Shown here: positions 30,906 through 39,268 of the stretch, piece by piece
Position numbering within the stretch: position 1 is the first letter of the stretch
Layout: every line of letters begins with the position of its first letter
DNA from: a virus
IMG/VR virus record: IMGVR_UViG_3300048918_000407
Location: 1-40,578 of that record
DNA length: 40,578 nucleotides
Direction: 5' to 3' (one strand)
Notes under the pieces: model-generated
What the model saw: the letters and a program-made list of their open reading frames with translations, nothing else
Databases searched by the model: none
What the model was told of the DNA's origin: nothing
Position numbers and translations under genes: made by a program

Positions 30906-31519
30906 CAGCGCGTCCGGGCCAGGAGCCAGCCGTCCGTCGGAGCTTCAGCCGGTGTGTTTTCAAAAGCATTGGCCGCCTTGGCGTCCTGCTCAATCGAACG
31001 GTACTGCTGCTGTGCATCCTGCTTTTTCTGATTCGATTGCGTCAGTTTTTCACACATGGCCGCGGCCATGCGCGCAGACACGCACTCGGCAAACAACGGG
31101 TCCCACTGGGTGGGGTCCGTAACGTCCGCGATGTACAAAAGGTATAGCGCCGGAGAGGCGGAAACCGGGGCGTTGACGATGCCTGCGCCGTACGGCGACG
31201 TCGCATCATTGGTCAGGATCTTCCGGCCTTCGATCTGCCAATCGAGGCAAGCATCATTCGGAAGCAACACGCGCAGACAGTCCACAGGCATCGTGTACTG
31301 GTAGAGATAACCCCATGCGGGCTCGGTCACGTCCGGCGCCAGCGCGGCGCGCTTCTTGGCGAAGTTCCACCGATGAACGCGCAGCTCAGCCAGGCGGCAT
31401 GCATCGTAGGCACGCGTACATTCACGAGCCTCGACGGTATTGTCCGTGAGGTTCATGATCGAAGCGGCGCCCAGGAGTTGAAGCGCACGATTCGCGACGT
31501 CTGTGACAGACCGACCCAT
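30905..31519 (-). CDS. Tail tubular protein A (T7 gp11-like)
   Basis: 204 aa. AAGGAGGT lies just upstream of ATG 31519. The sequence ALQLLGAASIMNLTDNTVEARECTRAYD and ELRVHRWNFAKKRAAL with YTMPVDCLRVL is the gp11/head-tail adaptor pattern in short-tailed phages, forming the dodecameric ring under the portal. The C-terminus (MAAAMCEKLTQSNQKKQDAQ) is a typical helical end. Followed directly by the gp12-like gene. Confidence 0.85.
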   Translation of the reverse strand: MGRSVTDVANRALQLLGAASIMNLTDNTVEARECTRAYDACRLAELRVHRWNFAKKRAALAPDVTEPAWGYLYQYTMPVDCLRVLLPNDACLDWQIEGRKILTNDATSPYGAGIVNAPVSASPALYLLYIADVTDPTQWDPLFAECVSARMAAAMCEKLTQSNQKKQDAQQQYRSIEQDAKAANAFENTPAEAPTDGWLLARTR

Positions 31520-31533
31520 GCGCTACTACCTCC

Positions 31534-31845
31534 TTACGTGTTGGTGATGCAGGCGATCTTGAAGCCCGAAGCGGCGGGAACAGCGATCTCGACCGGCGTG
31601 TTCGCCGGCAAGCGCCAGTTGGTCGCGGTCGCTGTTGGATTTGCGCCTACGGCGACGGAACAAACGGCGTCCGCGCAAAGCACAACGAACGTGGTGCTGG
31701 CGTTGAGCGCGGCGGACTGTGCGCTGCCCGCGCCGATCGCCACAGTTTGTTCCGCCAAAGACGGATACGCCGGCACGCCCTGCTGCAGGTAACCAGCCAG
31801 GTCGCGGCCTTGCGTGGCGTGTTCTCGAATGTAGAGGACGGCCAT
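31534..31845 (-). CDS. Hypothetical structural protein
   Basis: 103 aa. The N-terminus VLYIREHATQGRDLAGYLQQG is helical and the rest beta-rich with many small residues (AIGAGSAQSAALNASTTFVV). Such a protein between the coat gene and gp11 may decorate the head or join head and tail. No named family recognised. Three nt separate it from the preceding gene. Confidence 0.65.
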   Translation of the reverse strand: MAVLYIREHATQGRDLAGYLQQGVPAYPSLAEQTVAIGAGSAQSAALNASTTFVVLCADAVCSVAVGANPTATATNWRLPANTPVEIAVPAASGFKIACITNT

Positions 31846-31848
31846 GGC

Positions 31849-32040
31849 TTACAGCGGCGGGTACGGGGCGCGGATGATCGCCACCTTGAGCTTCTCGATA
31901 GCGATTTCGAGAGCGTCGCGAGTAGCCACATTCGTGGACGAATTCACGGCCACTTCCACGTCCTTGCCGGTAGTCGAAGTGGCGATCGTCACGGTGCTGT
32001 CTTCCGCACCGATGTTCACGCCGTAGAAATAAGTTGCCAT
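31849..32040 (-). CDS. Small hypothetical structural protein
   Basis: 63 aa. AGGAG upstream of the ATG. Pattern YFYGVNIGAEDSTVTIATST followed by ALEIAIEKLKVAI. The beta strand plus C-terminal helix suggests a small head-associated protein. No family recognised; supported by good ribosome site and tight packing. Confidence 0.6.
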   Translation of the reverse strand: MATYFYGVNIGAEDSTVTIATSTTGKDVEVAVNSSTNVATRDALEIAIEKLKVAIIRAPYPPL

Positions 32041-32083
32041 TCGGGTCTCCTGAGAGGGGGCGGCCTAAACCGCCCCACTCTGG

Positions 32084-32515
32084 TCAGTTCGGGTGGCTGA
32101 AGTAGAGATCCACCACAAGGGTGCCCGAAGCCGGGAGAGCCGCCGCACCTACGGTCAGCAGAACGCGTTCCGTTGCGGTGCTGGCGGCGCCGGAGAAGGC
32201 AGTCGCCGGACCGAACGGCGTGGGCGTATCCACCGCGGTGAACACCGCTGCGGCGCGGTACTTGCCCGCGGCAGACGCGTTGCCGAGCGCCACCGTGGAC
32301 GAGCCCAGCGACACGCTACTGACCATCTCACCGCCAGCGAACACGAAGCCGGCCGGGACATCTGCCAACACCACGGTGTCGCCACTTGCCTGCGAGGCGA
32401 GTGTGACGGTGGCGCGGAAGCGACGGAGGCGAGCGTGATAGGCGCTGATGGCCGAAGGTTTGATCGACGGTACAAAGTCGATACCGGCGCATTCCACACT
32501 GTAAGTCTGTGCCAT
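32084..32515 (-). CDS. Hypothetical head protein
   Basis: 143 aa. Beta-rich with Ser, Ala, Thr and Val throughout (ATVTLASQASGDTVVLADVP, then GTLVVDLYFSHPN). It directly follows the coat gene in transcription order, where head-decoration proteins are often found. AAGGAG precedes the ATG. The bases immediately before the ATG read TCAAC, a single palindrome half-site. Confidence 0.65.
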   Translation of the reverse strand: MAQTYSVECAGIDFVPSIKPSAISAYHARLRRFRATVTLASQASGDTVVLADVPAGFVFAGGEMVSSVSLGSSTVALGNASAAGKYRAAAVFTAVDTPTPFGPATAFSGAASTATERVLLTVGAAALPASGTLVVDLYFSHPN

Positions 32516-32527
32516 GTTGATTACTCC

Positions 32528-33424
32528 TTACAGGGCGTTGATCATGACGACGCGCTTTTCTTCCAAGCGAGTCGCGCCGAAGGTGCCGGTCGTATAGACC
32601 TGCCACGAGTTGCGCTTATCCGCGCGCTTGTCGACCGACGTCGAAATGTCGTTCCACAGGCCCAGCGCCATGCCCGACTTACACCACACCGGAATCTGAC
32701 GGTTGGCCGGCTGGACACCCTGGTAGGACGGAGCACCCGGGTAACGCTCGGAGTGGATGAAGTTGAAGCCCATGAAGGCGGTGATGCGACCGTCGACCAG
32801 CACCGGACGGTTGGTGTAGTCGAGACTGGTGGACTGGGTTTCGCCCAGCATGTCGTCGTGCGCCTTGGCGTCCAGGGCGACGAACAACTGCTCGACGTCG
32901 ATGTTCACTTCGGCGGCCAGCAGCAGCTGCTTGGCGGCGCGAAGCTTCTTGACGTTGAGGCCGGTATTGGCCGACGCACCCACCTGGATGCCGACCTGCT
33001 GGCCGCCGGGGAAAGCCGTGGACGTGGTGCCGTTTTCGCCGGTGAGCGAGTTGCCGAAGAACGCGGCAACGATCTCGTCATCCTGCGAGCGGCCCAACGC
33101 GTAGGCCTGTGTGCGGACATACTGGCTCGACGGATCGATCAGGATGCGCAGCTTGTCTTCGTTGTCGATCAGGTCGGCAACGTCGTAGTCGTTGGGGAAG
33201 CACCAACGGCGATCCTGCGGAGTCTGCACCAGCGGGGTGTCGGAGTGACGACCCTGGTTCTTGACCGCGACCACCTGGCCAAACTGCTCAAGGACTTCAG
33301 CGGCTTTGCCGTGGAGTGCGTACTCCATGACGGTGCCGCGGAAGCGCGAACCTTCCTGCTGCAGCAGTACGCTGACGTTGGTCGCGTACTGCTGGACATT
33401 TGCGACAGTAATGTAATTGGACAT
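32528..33424 (-). CDS. Major capsid protein
   Basis: 298 aa, in the position after the scaffold gene and two small genes. Segments GSRFRGTVMEYALHGKAAEVLEQFG, PNDYDVADLIDNEDKLR and RTQAYALGRSQDDEIVAAFFGN match coat proteins of podoviruses with the HK97 fold. Later NRPVLVDGRITAFMGFNFIHSERY is typical of the family. AGGAAAT upstream of the ATG. The 103-nt gap before it holds a small CCTC-GGAA-GAGG hairpin and no clear promoter. Confidence 0.88.
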   Translation of the reverse strand: MSNYITVANVQQYATNVSVLLQQEGSRFRGTVMEYALHGKAAEVLEQFGQVVAVKNQGRHSDTPLVQTPQDRRWCFPNDYDVADLIDNEDKLRILIDPSSQYVRTQAYALGRSQDDEIVAAFFGNSLTGENGTTSTAFPGGQQVGIQVGASANTGLNVKKLRAAKQLLLAAEVNIDVEQLFVALDAKAHDDMLGETQSTSLDYTNRPVLVDGRITAFMGFNFIHSERYPGAPSYQGVQPANRQIPVWCKSGMALGLWNDISTSVDKRADKRNSWQVYTTGTFGATRLEEKRVVMINAL

Positions 33425-33527
33425 GACAGGTTATTTCCTGAAAGAGAAGAAGCCGAAAAGGTCCGGACTGTTGGGGCGTCCGTCGTTCCCGGCTTGTCCT
33501 CTTCCGAGGGGCCTGACTGTCGTGGGC

Positions 33528-33725
33528 TCAGCTCAAGGGGTCGGGTTTGGCCGACTTGTCCTTCTTGCCCTGGGACGTTTGAGGCGTCCCGACAACTGCA
33601 TTGTAATACCTTGTTGCGATATTCTCAACATTTTCCGCAGACCGATCCCCTGAAGCAATAGCGGTCTGCACCGCCAGCTTCAGGCATTCCAGTCGGAAAG
33701 TCGCCACGTCCTGCGGCGGGATCAC
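33528..33725 (-). CDS. Small hypothetical protein
   Basis: 65 aa from a GTG overlapping the previous stop. A helical N-terminus (RLECLKLAVQTAIASGDRS) precedes AENVENIATRYYNAVVG and a Lys-rich tail. This resembles small helical phage proteins encoded near coat genes; the function is unknown. A one-mismatch palindrome (GTTGC-GATATTC-TCAAC, 33613-33629) lies inside. Confidence 0.6.
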   Translation of the reverse strand: MIPPQDVATFRLECLKLAVQTAIASGDRSAENVENIATRYYNAVVGTPQTSQGKKDKSAKPDPLS

Positions 33726-33994
33726 GTGTTCACCAGCACTTCCACGGCCACTTCCGTGTCACTCGGCGCGGACATGTCAACCATCTTCGGTGAACCTTCG
33801 ATGGTGTCGAGGGCGCCCGCACCGCCGTCGCCGTTCGGGTGGATGTTGATGTACTGCAGGCCCGTCGAGCCATCCTGCAGCACTTCGGCGTAGTAGTTGG
33901 CCGGATTCAGGCCGTTGCTGTTGCAGTAGGACAGCAGGTAATTCATGGGGTTGAAGCCCCAGAAATCCGCACGATCAGTGGCGATAATGGCCAT
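33722..33994 (-). CDS. Hypothetical virion-region protein
   Basis: 90 aa. IIATDRADFWGFNPMNYLLSYC, then YYAEVLQDGSTGLQYINIHP, followed by an acidic region with VDMSAPSDTEVAVEVLV. Between scaffold and coat genes; three nt after the scaffold stop in transcription. No family recognised. Confidence 0.6.
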   Translation of the reverse strand: MAIIATDRADFWGFNPMNYLLSYCNSNGLNPANYYAEVLQDGSTGLQYINIHPNGDGGAGALDTIEGSPKMVDMSAPSDTEVAVEVLVNT

Positions 33995-33997
33995 GGG

Positions 33998-34876
33998 TTA
34001 CTCCGGGAATGCGTAGTTGTGAAGCTTGGTCCACTTTGCCTTGGCTTCGGCGTCGCCGCTGAAGACCTTGGCCATGAACGCCTTGTCCTGCTTGTGTGCT
34101 GCAATTTCGGCCTTGGCCTGGCCCGGGGTGAGTGCGCCGCCGTAGCTGGTGCTGCTGGTGGCTACGAACTCCGATTCACCGGTCTTGCTGCCAATCTTGT
34201 GCAACAGTTCCATGGTGGCCTTGTGGCCCACCGCGCCGGACACCTTGTCGATGAAGTCGGCACTCAAGCCCAGCGCTTGTGCGGCGCTACGAGCGACCAC
34301 CACGTTCTGGTCGTGCGCGGCGCCCCACTCGGTCTTAAGCGTCTGCACGTCACGGTTGAACGACTCGACGGACTGGTTGGCCTGGGCCGACTGCATGCCG
34401 GCCACCTGCTCGTTGTTCCAGGCGGCAAGACCTTCAACCTGCTTGGCGGTCAGACCCAGTTCGTGTGCCTTGGCCTTGAAGCCGTCGGCGAACTTCGGGT
34501 CGTGGCCTTCGGGCACCGTGACCTTGTAGTCCTTGGGCTCGGCGGGCCGACCCAGCTTGGCGTAGAACGCATCAAGCTCAGCGGCTTCAGCCTTCTCGCC
34601 CGGCAAGATGACCGTACGGCCGGCCTTGTCGGCACCAAAGGTTTTCTCCAAGGCGATGTAACTGTCCAGCACCTGACCGGGCTCTTTCCAGCCCTTGTTC
34701 TGGACGTAACCCACACGGGTTTCGTCGGCGTCGCCAAGCCACTTGAATTCGTGGGCGACAGGAGCGGGGGCCGGAGCGCCGGCTACTTCGGAACTGGTTG
34801 ACCCCGGGGGCGCCACCGTCGTGCTGGTGGTTCCCGGGTTGCCCGTGGTGTCGGACCCGGTTGCTGCGTCGGTCAT
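33998..34876 (-). CDS. Scaffolding protein
   Basis: 292 aa. A Thr/Ser/Pro/Ala-rich N-terminus (residues 1-42) is followed by a helical, charged body with WKEPGQVLDSYIALEKTFGAD and KAHELGLTAKQVEGLAAWNN, the pattern of podovirus scaffolding proteins. No cysteine, no enzyme motif. Placement between the portal group and the coat gene supports this. It would direct assembly of the procapsid and leave afterwards. Confidence 0.8.
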   Translation of the reverse strand: MTDAATGSDTTGNPGTTSTTVAPPGSTSSEVAGAPAPAPVAHEFKWLGDADETRVGYVQNKGWKEPGQVLDSYIALEKTFGADKAGRTVILPGEKAEAAELDAFYAKLGRPAEPKDYKVTVPEGHDPKFADGFKAKAHELGLTAKQVEGLAAWNNEQVAGMQSAQANQSVESFNRDVQTLKTEWGAAHDQNVVVARSAAQALGLSADFIDKVSGAVGHKATMELLHKIGSKTGESEFVATSSTSYGGALTPGQAKAEIAAHKQDKAFMAKVFSGDAEAKAKWTKLHNYAFPE

Positions 34877-34885
34877 GGTTGATCC

Positions 34886-35164
34886 TTATGGGGCGCGTGG
34901 AGCGGGCGCGCCTTGCCCGTATCGCTTCCACAACTCGTCGTCGGAAAGCTTCAAATGGTGTTGCAGCCGCAGCCATACCTCGCGCCGTCCCTCGGCCACG
35001 GCATGCGCGCGCGCGTCGGTGTGAAACGTGGATTCGGTGGCGCGGCAGAACTTGGCCAGATCCGCCAACACCTCTTCGGCCAACGGACCGGTGAAGGTGA
35101 CGCGGTAGGCGTGGGCGCGTCGGCGAAGGAAGCCAAGCGCGGCGTCTAGTGCTTTGATTTCCAT
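34886..35164 (-). CDS. Bbp19-like protein
   Basis: 92 aa from ATG 35164; the longer frame to 35245 overlaps the neighbour and lacks support. RVTFTGPLAEEVLADLAKFCRATES and AHAVAEGRREVWLRLQHHL fit the family first annotated from Bordetella phage BPP-1 as Bbp19, located between portal and scaffold. Function unknown. Helical throughout. Confidence 0.72.
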   Translation of the reverse strand: MEIKALDAALGFLRRRAHAYRVTFTGPLAEEVLADLAKFCRATESTFHTDARAHAVAEGRREVWLRLQHHLKLSDDELWKRYGQGAPAPRAP

Positions 35165-35367
35165 CCGTCGACGTCCTCGATGCGTATGGAGTAACCCTTG
35201 TAATTTTTCTCGGCGCCTTCCATGCCGTTCATCCAGTACCACCACCGGTCATCCTGCGTGGTGAACGGGGCCTTGGCTTTCCAGCCGTAGCACTGGAACC
35301 CTTCCCACCCCGATCGGATGGCCTGACGTTTCGCCTGGTTGTCCAGGTAAATGCGATGGTCATCCAT
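35146..35367 (-). CDS. Small hypothetical protein
   Basis: 73 aa. Rich in Trp, Tyr and charged residues (SGWEGFQCYGWKAKAPF, WWYWMNGMEGAEKNYKG). Its 3' end overlaps the Bbp19-like start by 19 nt. It starts three nt after the portal stop, in a run of coupled genes. No family recognised. Confidence 0.6.
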   Translation of the reverse strand: MDDHRIYLDNQAKRQAIRSGWEGFQCYGWKAKAPFTTQDDRWWYWMNGMEGAEKNYKGYSIRIEDVDGWKSKH

Positions 35368-35370
35368 CGA

Positions 35371-37050
35371 TCAGCCCCCGGGGGTTTGCGCGCCGGACGG
35401 CGCCGCAGCCTTCGCCATGGCGGCCATGCCCGGCAACGCCTGCGTGATCTGTTCTGTCGCCTGCTGTTGCTGGCGCGCCTTGCGCTTGGCGGCCACGGTG
35501 TCGGGATCGTTGACGTACCGGTACGGTGCGCCGTTGATGTCGACCATCTCGGGGATGATCGTGTCCCAGTTGAACCAGTCCAGAGCCGACGGATCTTGGG
35601 TCTGGCCGGCGATCTCCGCGGCGAACTGCACGGAGCGCTGGATGCCGGAGGCTTCCTCGGCGCGCATCGCACGGTTGAGCGGCGCGTCGTACTCGACGTG
35701 GAAACGGGCCTTGGCCTCGATCAGCTCGGGTGGGATCGGCGGCAACAGCCCCAGGCGCAGCAGGATGCTGTATTCGCGTTCGATCATCGGCCCTAAGGAT
35801 TCGGACTGGAACCGGCCCATGGTCGGTGACAACAGGGCGCCCTTCTCGCGCGAACGCTCCAACACTTCGGTCGCCGTCATCTGGGGCGACTCGACCATGA
35901 TCTGGAACAGGCTGACCAGGAACGCGTCGTTGATGCCGGCGCGCTCGTCGTCCATCATCTCCTTGCCGATCTGCACGTTGCCGATCGGGAGGGTATGGAC
36001 CAACGGCCGACCATCGGCGTTCACTGCGCCGTAGTTCGTGGCGCCCGGCTTAAGGCTCAAGCCGTCCATGATGCCGTCATCGTGCGCCAGCAGCACCGGA
36101 GCCACGGCACGATGGCCCTGCTCCAACATGGTCTTCTTTTCCTCGTTAAGCACCTTGATGCTGGGGAGGACGTTCATCGCTGGGCTGCGGCCGTAGATCT
36201 CGCCGGGCGCCGTGATGTAACGGCTGACCGCGTATGGAAGCTGGCGATAGCCGCCCTCTTCCAGGAATGTCTGGGTGTCCTCGATCACGTAGATGGATTC
36301 GAAGGGCATGCCCTTGGCGTCGATACGGATCGGGTTGAAGTCGGCGCGCGGCGTGACGCGATGGATCACCCACACCACGTGCTCAGGCTTGGTGGCCAGC
36401 ATCCCGGAGAACTTCTCCGGCAGGCGGTCGATCCAAGCGTCAGGCGTGCCGGCCTTGCGCTGGGCAATCTGGCGGATCGTCATCGGGAACCGGCGCAGCA
36501 CCGTGTCGACGATGCCCTGGTGGTTCTCCTGGAAATACACCTCGCCCAGGTTGATGTTGCGGTAGCGCAGCCCCTTACGCCCCTGGTTGTCCATCAACTC
36601 GTCGATGTACAGGCAGCTGGTGCCAAAGGCGCCAATGCCGATGTAGCCATCGTGCTGCTGGGACTGGTAGTTCGCCATCGGGCTGTACCGATGGTAGAAG
36701 AGCGCGTCATTGACCTGATCGCACCACAGCTGCACGTTGCGCAGCTTCATCAGGTTCGGGTCGGTCACCCGGATGCGGTGCCACTTGCCGTTGCGCGGCG
36801 TGAGCATCGACTCCATCGCTGCAGCGAAGCGGAACAGCGCGGTGTTGGCCGTGCTGTCGAACATCTGGTAACCGCGCTCCTGGCCCGGCACCGTGTTGCC
36901 TTGGGTGTAGAAGCTCGTCTCGTAGTACGGCAGCACCAACTGGGCGATGTCTTCCCAGTGCTTTTCCCAGATGCCACGCTTGGACTTCGCCTCGCTGTAG
37001 CAGCGGACGACGTCCTGGACGAGCAACGATTCGCGGTCAGGACCGGCCAT
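35371..37050 (-). CDS. Portal protein (head-tail connector)
   Basis: 559 aa. The N-terminus WEKHWEDIAQLVLPYYETSF and the body FDSTANTALFRFAAAMESML, LYIDELMDNQGRKGLRYRNI, QTFLEEGGYRQLPYAVSRY and YGRSPAMNVLPSIKVLNEEK are diagnostic of the podovirus head-to-tail connecting protein family. A Gln/Ala-rich C-terminus follows. It forms the dodecameric ring through which DNA is packaged. Encoded between terminase and scaffold, as usual. Confidence 0.92.
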   Translation of the reverse strand: MAGPDRESLLVQDVVRCYSEAKSKRGIWEKHWEDIAQLVLPYYETSFYTQGNTVPGQERGYQMFDSTANTALFRFAAAMESMLTPRNGKWHRIRVTDPNLMKLRNVQLWCDQVNDALFYHRYSPMANYQSQQHDGYIGIGAFGTSCLYIDELMDNQGRKGLRYRNINLGEVYFQENHQGIVDTVLRRFPMTIRQIAQRKAGTPDAWIDRLPEKFSGMLATKPEHVVWVIHRVTPRADFNPIRIDAKGMPFESIYVIEDTQTFLEEGGYRQLPYAVSRYITAPGEIYGRSPAMNVLPSIKVLNEEKKTMLEQGHRAVAPVLLAHDDGIMDGLSLKPGATNYGAVNADGRPLVHTLPIGNVQIGKEMMDDERAGINDAFLVSLFQIMVESPQMTATEVLERSREKGALLSPTMGRFQSESLGPMIEREYSILLRLGLLPPIPPELIEAKARFHVEYDAPLNRAMRAEEASGIQRSVQFAAEIAGQTQDPSALDWFNWDTIIPEMVDINGAPYRYVNDPDTVAAKRKARQQQQATEQITQALPGMAAMAKAAAPSGAQTPGG

Positions 37051-37053
37051 GAC

Positions 37054-37251
37054 TTAGCAGGTCACCTGAAAGGGCGACGTATGCGGCAAGTTCGGCGTCT
37101 GCCCGAGCTTCAACCAGTCGTAAGTTGGCGTCACCTTGGTGAAGGCAAGCGCCAAATGGTCCTGGATTGCTTTCCACTGTGCGGCCGTCGGAGGCTTGTC
37201 AGTCAGCTCAGCGAAGCCCTGAAGCCAATAGCAGAAGTCCTGCGGGGTCAT
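37054..37251 (-). CDS. Small hypothetical phage protein
   Basis: 65 aa starting MTPQDFCYWLQGFAEL and continuing PTAAQWKAIQDHLALAF, a pattern shared by short phage proteins encoded near portals and terminases. Function unknown. It ends 3 nt before the portal start. An exact dispersed palindrome (37279-37295) lies 27 nt before its start. Confidence 0.65.
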   Translation of the reverse strand: MTPQDFCYWLQGFAELTDKPPTAAQWKAIQDHLALAFTKVTPTYDWLKLGQTPNLPHTSPFQVTC

Positions 37252-37278
37252 CAGATTGATTCCCGTTCGATACAGTCA

Positions 37279-37295
37279 GTTGAGCCTTGCTCAAC
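37279..37295. promoter_or_regulatory. Dispersed palindrome, exact copy before the portal group
   Basis: GTTGAGCCTTGCTCAAC, symmetry extended to 7-bp arms (GTTGAGC/GCTCAAC) around three bases. It sits in a 64-nt gap, 27 nt upstream of the gene at 37251 on the minus strand. No T-run follows on either side, so it is not an ordinary terminator. Confidence 0.6.
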
Positions 37296-37315
37296 ACTGC
37301 GGGCGCAAGAACGCA

Positions 37316-37540
37316 TCACGGGCCTGAGCCCCCCAGCAAGCCGCTGGTCGAAGACACCGTGCCCAGGTTCCCCAAACCGGAACCGCCATTGAGCACGGTG
37401 CTCGACCGGCCGCCCGCCTGCAGGCGCGCCTGCTCATCTTGCTGGGCCTTGGTGATCTGGGTGTTGTTCGCGGCCTGAGTCGGCACCGGGGGCGGTGCGA
37501 CGGGCGCGGGCATTTTGGGGCTGGAAAACAGGCCACCCAT
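37316..37540 (-). CDS. Small hypothetical protein
   Basis: 74 aa from ATG 37540, with AGGTG five to nine nt upstream; a GTG at 37549 directly after the terminase stop would add three residues. The product is Pro-rich at the start (KMPAPVAPPPVPTQAANN) and Gly/Ser-rich at the end. No domain recognised, although similar short Pro/Gly-rich proteins occur between terminase and portal in related phages. Confidence 0.6.
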   Translation of the reverse strand: MGGLFSSPKMPAPVAPPPVPTQAANNTQITKAQQDEQARLQAGGRSSTVLNGGSGLGNLGTVSSTSGLLGGSGP

Positions 37541-37549
37541 AGAGATCAC

Positions 37550-39121
37550 CTATCGCAAAAAGGATTTCGATGTGCCCAGTATATCGTAACTTACATCCCG
37601 GGCGACAGTGCCGCGACGGTTGTGCCGGCTCGATCGGATGTCGTTCCGCGCCACCGTATGGGCAAAGGTCATGCTCAGCGCATCTGCTTCGTCGGGGGAT
37701 GCAAGGCCGCGACCCTTGGCCTCTTCCTTGGATTCCACCTGCAACTTGCCCGAGAGCTTGTTGTACTTGTACTCGGGGGCCTTCAAGTCATCGGCCAGGG
37801 TGGTGTTGGCCGGGATGCAGCCCGTCAGAAGCCAGTCCTTCATCGTGTCCCAGATCTCGGCGCGCTTGTTCTGGTAACGGTCTTTCTCCTTGGCATCACC
37901 CTGCACCATCACGTCGATGACCTTGTAGCCCATCTGGCGCAACCGGTCGGCCACCGGGCCGCCCACGCCATTGGCATCGATGAACACGGCGTCCGGGTTG
38001 TACTTGCCAATGGCATCCGCCACGTGGTCCGCGAAGACCATGGTCGAGATGCCTTTGTACCGTTGCCACGGGATCGACCGCGCGTCGGCGCCGCGTCGGA
38101 AGGCGATCACGCTTGAGTCCTCGCCGTAGCGGGCCACGTCGATGCCCATCACCAGGGGTGCGCCTGGGTCCGGCGTCAGCTGGCGCTCCGTGGCACCGAT
38201 GATGTTGCTCATCGGGATCAGCTGGCGGGCGCCGGCGTTGGGAAACTCGCCGTAGACCTCGATGCGCGCCTCGTCCGAGTCGGCGCCGTACTGGTCGATG
38301 ATCTTCTGGTAGATCGCCTGGTCGGTGCCCTCGACCGTGCGGGCGTCGATCTTCCGGGCGCGCCAGAAGTTGCGGAACTTGTGGTGGGTTTCGAAAAAGG
38401 CGCCCGTGTTGTTGCGGGGGTTGGAGTAGATGTCCCAGTAGCGGTCGAGCACCGGCTCGGTGAAGAAGCCTTCGGACACGGAGAAGATCGCCTGGGGAAT
38501 GCCGCTGGCCTCGTCCATCACCAGCTTTACGCCATTGTGGTTGTGTACGCCGGCAAAGGCGTCGGGCTTTTCCTCGGACCACAGCTGGGCCTGCAGGTAG
38601 TAATAGCCCGTGTCGATCTTGAGCTGGTCCTTCAGGAGGGTCTCGAACCATTCAGCGGGTTTGAGGCTCATGGCCTGGCGATCGAACCAGTGGGAGTTGA
38701 TCGCCATGGTGTGCCACTTGCCCAGCTCGGCCATGGTTCGGCTGACCAGCTGCTGCTCGGTGTTGGCCGTGATGATCGTGGTCGAGCCTAGCCGGGTGGA
38801 GAGCATGTGGATTCCCTCCATGGCCACCTCCGCGGACTTGCCGATACCGCGGCCGGACGCCTTGGAGCCCATCCACATGAGTGGCTGTTGGCCCATGGCG
38901 ATCCGGTGTTTGTTGTTCCGGATGTGCTCGGTCTTCTGCTCCAACTCTTCGATCTGCCATTTCCTTGGCTCCTTGAATTTTTCGAGCGGGGTGTTGGCCT
39001 TGCCCCAGGGGAAGACGAACATGACCCAGGCGCGCAGGTCGTCAGCCAAATTCGGATCCCACAGCTCGGTCATGAGCGTTTGCTCATCGGCGGCGGAATA
39101 AAGCTGTTTGGCCTTCGGCAT
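37550..39121 (-). CDS. Terminase large subunit
   Basis: 523 aa. ATPase: Walker A-like GSKASGRGIGKSAE at about 85-98 and Walker B LVMDEASG at about 204. Nuclease: GIDVARYGEDSSVIAF with the first Asp, VFIDANGVGG with the second and DEADALSM with the last acidic cluster, in RNase H-fold order. It pumps DNA into the procapsid and cuts it. The ATG lies directly behind the palindrome at 39122-39138, with no normal ribosome site visible, so its translation may depend on that element. Confidence 0.93.
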   Translation of the reverse strand: MPKAKQLYSAADEQTLMTELWDPNLADDLRAWVMFVFPWGKANTPLEKFKEPRKWQIEELEQKTEHIRNNKHRIAMGQQPLMWMGSKASGRGIGKSAEVAMEGIHMLSTRLGSTTIITANTEQQLVSRTMAELGKWHTMAINSHWFDRQAMSLKPAEWFETLLKDQLKIDTGYYYLQAQLWSEEKPDAFAGVHNHNGVKLVMDEASGIPQAIFSVSEGFFTEPVLDRYWDIYSNPRNNTGAFFETHHKFRNFWRARKIDARTVEGTDQAIYQKIIDQYGADSDEARIEVYGEFPNAGARQLIPMSNIIGATERQLTPDPGAPLVMGIDVARYGEDSSVIAFRRGADARSIPWQRYKGISTMVFADHVADAIGKYNPDAVFIDANGVGGPVADRLRQMGYKVIDVMVQGDAKEKDRYQNKRAEIWDTMKDWLLTGCIPANTTLADDLKAPEYKYNKLSGKLQVESKEEAKGRGLASPDEADALSMTFAHTVARNDIRSSRHNRRGTVARDVSYDILGTSKSFLR

Positions 39122-39138
39122 GTTGATATTTACTCAAC
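39122..39138. promoter_or_regulatory. Dispersed palindrome, exact copy touching the terminase ATG
   Basis: On the minus strand GTTGA-GTAAATA-TCAAC-ATG. The only purine-rich stretch (GAG) is inside the left arm. Binding or folding here would block initiation of the large terminase. Identical (17 of 17) to the copy at 7888-7904 when read in gene direction. Confidence 0.6.
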
Positions 39139-39212
39139 GTTCATGAAAAATTTTTAGGATTCGCGAACAGCGGCTTCGGCATGGCCCCGGGTGAAACATC
39201 GCGCCAGAATCC

Positions 39213-39230
39213 GGGGGTGCCACCACCCCC
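39213..39230. other. Strong GC hairpin between terminase genes
   Basis: GGGGGTG-CCAC-CACCCCC, a perfect 7-bp stem with a 4-nt loop, flanked by CC and further GG/CC bases. It is located in the 147-nt gap between small and large terminase, which has no supported gene. No T-run follows, so termination is unlikely; a packaging or cos-related site or an mRNA stability element are options. Confidence 0.4.
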
Positions 39231-39268
39231 ACCCGGCCTTTCGCGGCTGGATGGGACCCGCAAACGGG

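Noticed and set aside
33425-33527. Promoter or terminator before the coat gene
   Set aside because: Only a 4-bp CCTC/GAGG hairpin and no -35/-10 pair of quality were seen.
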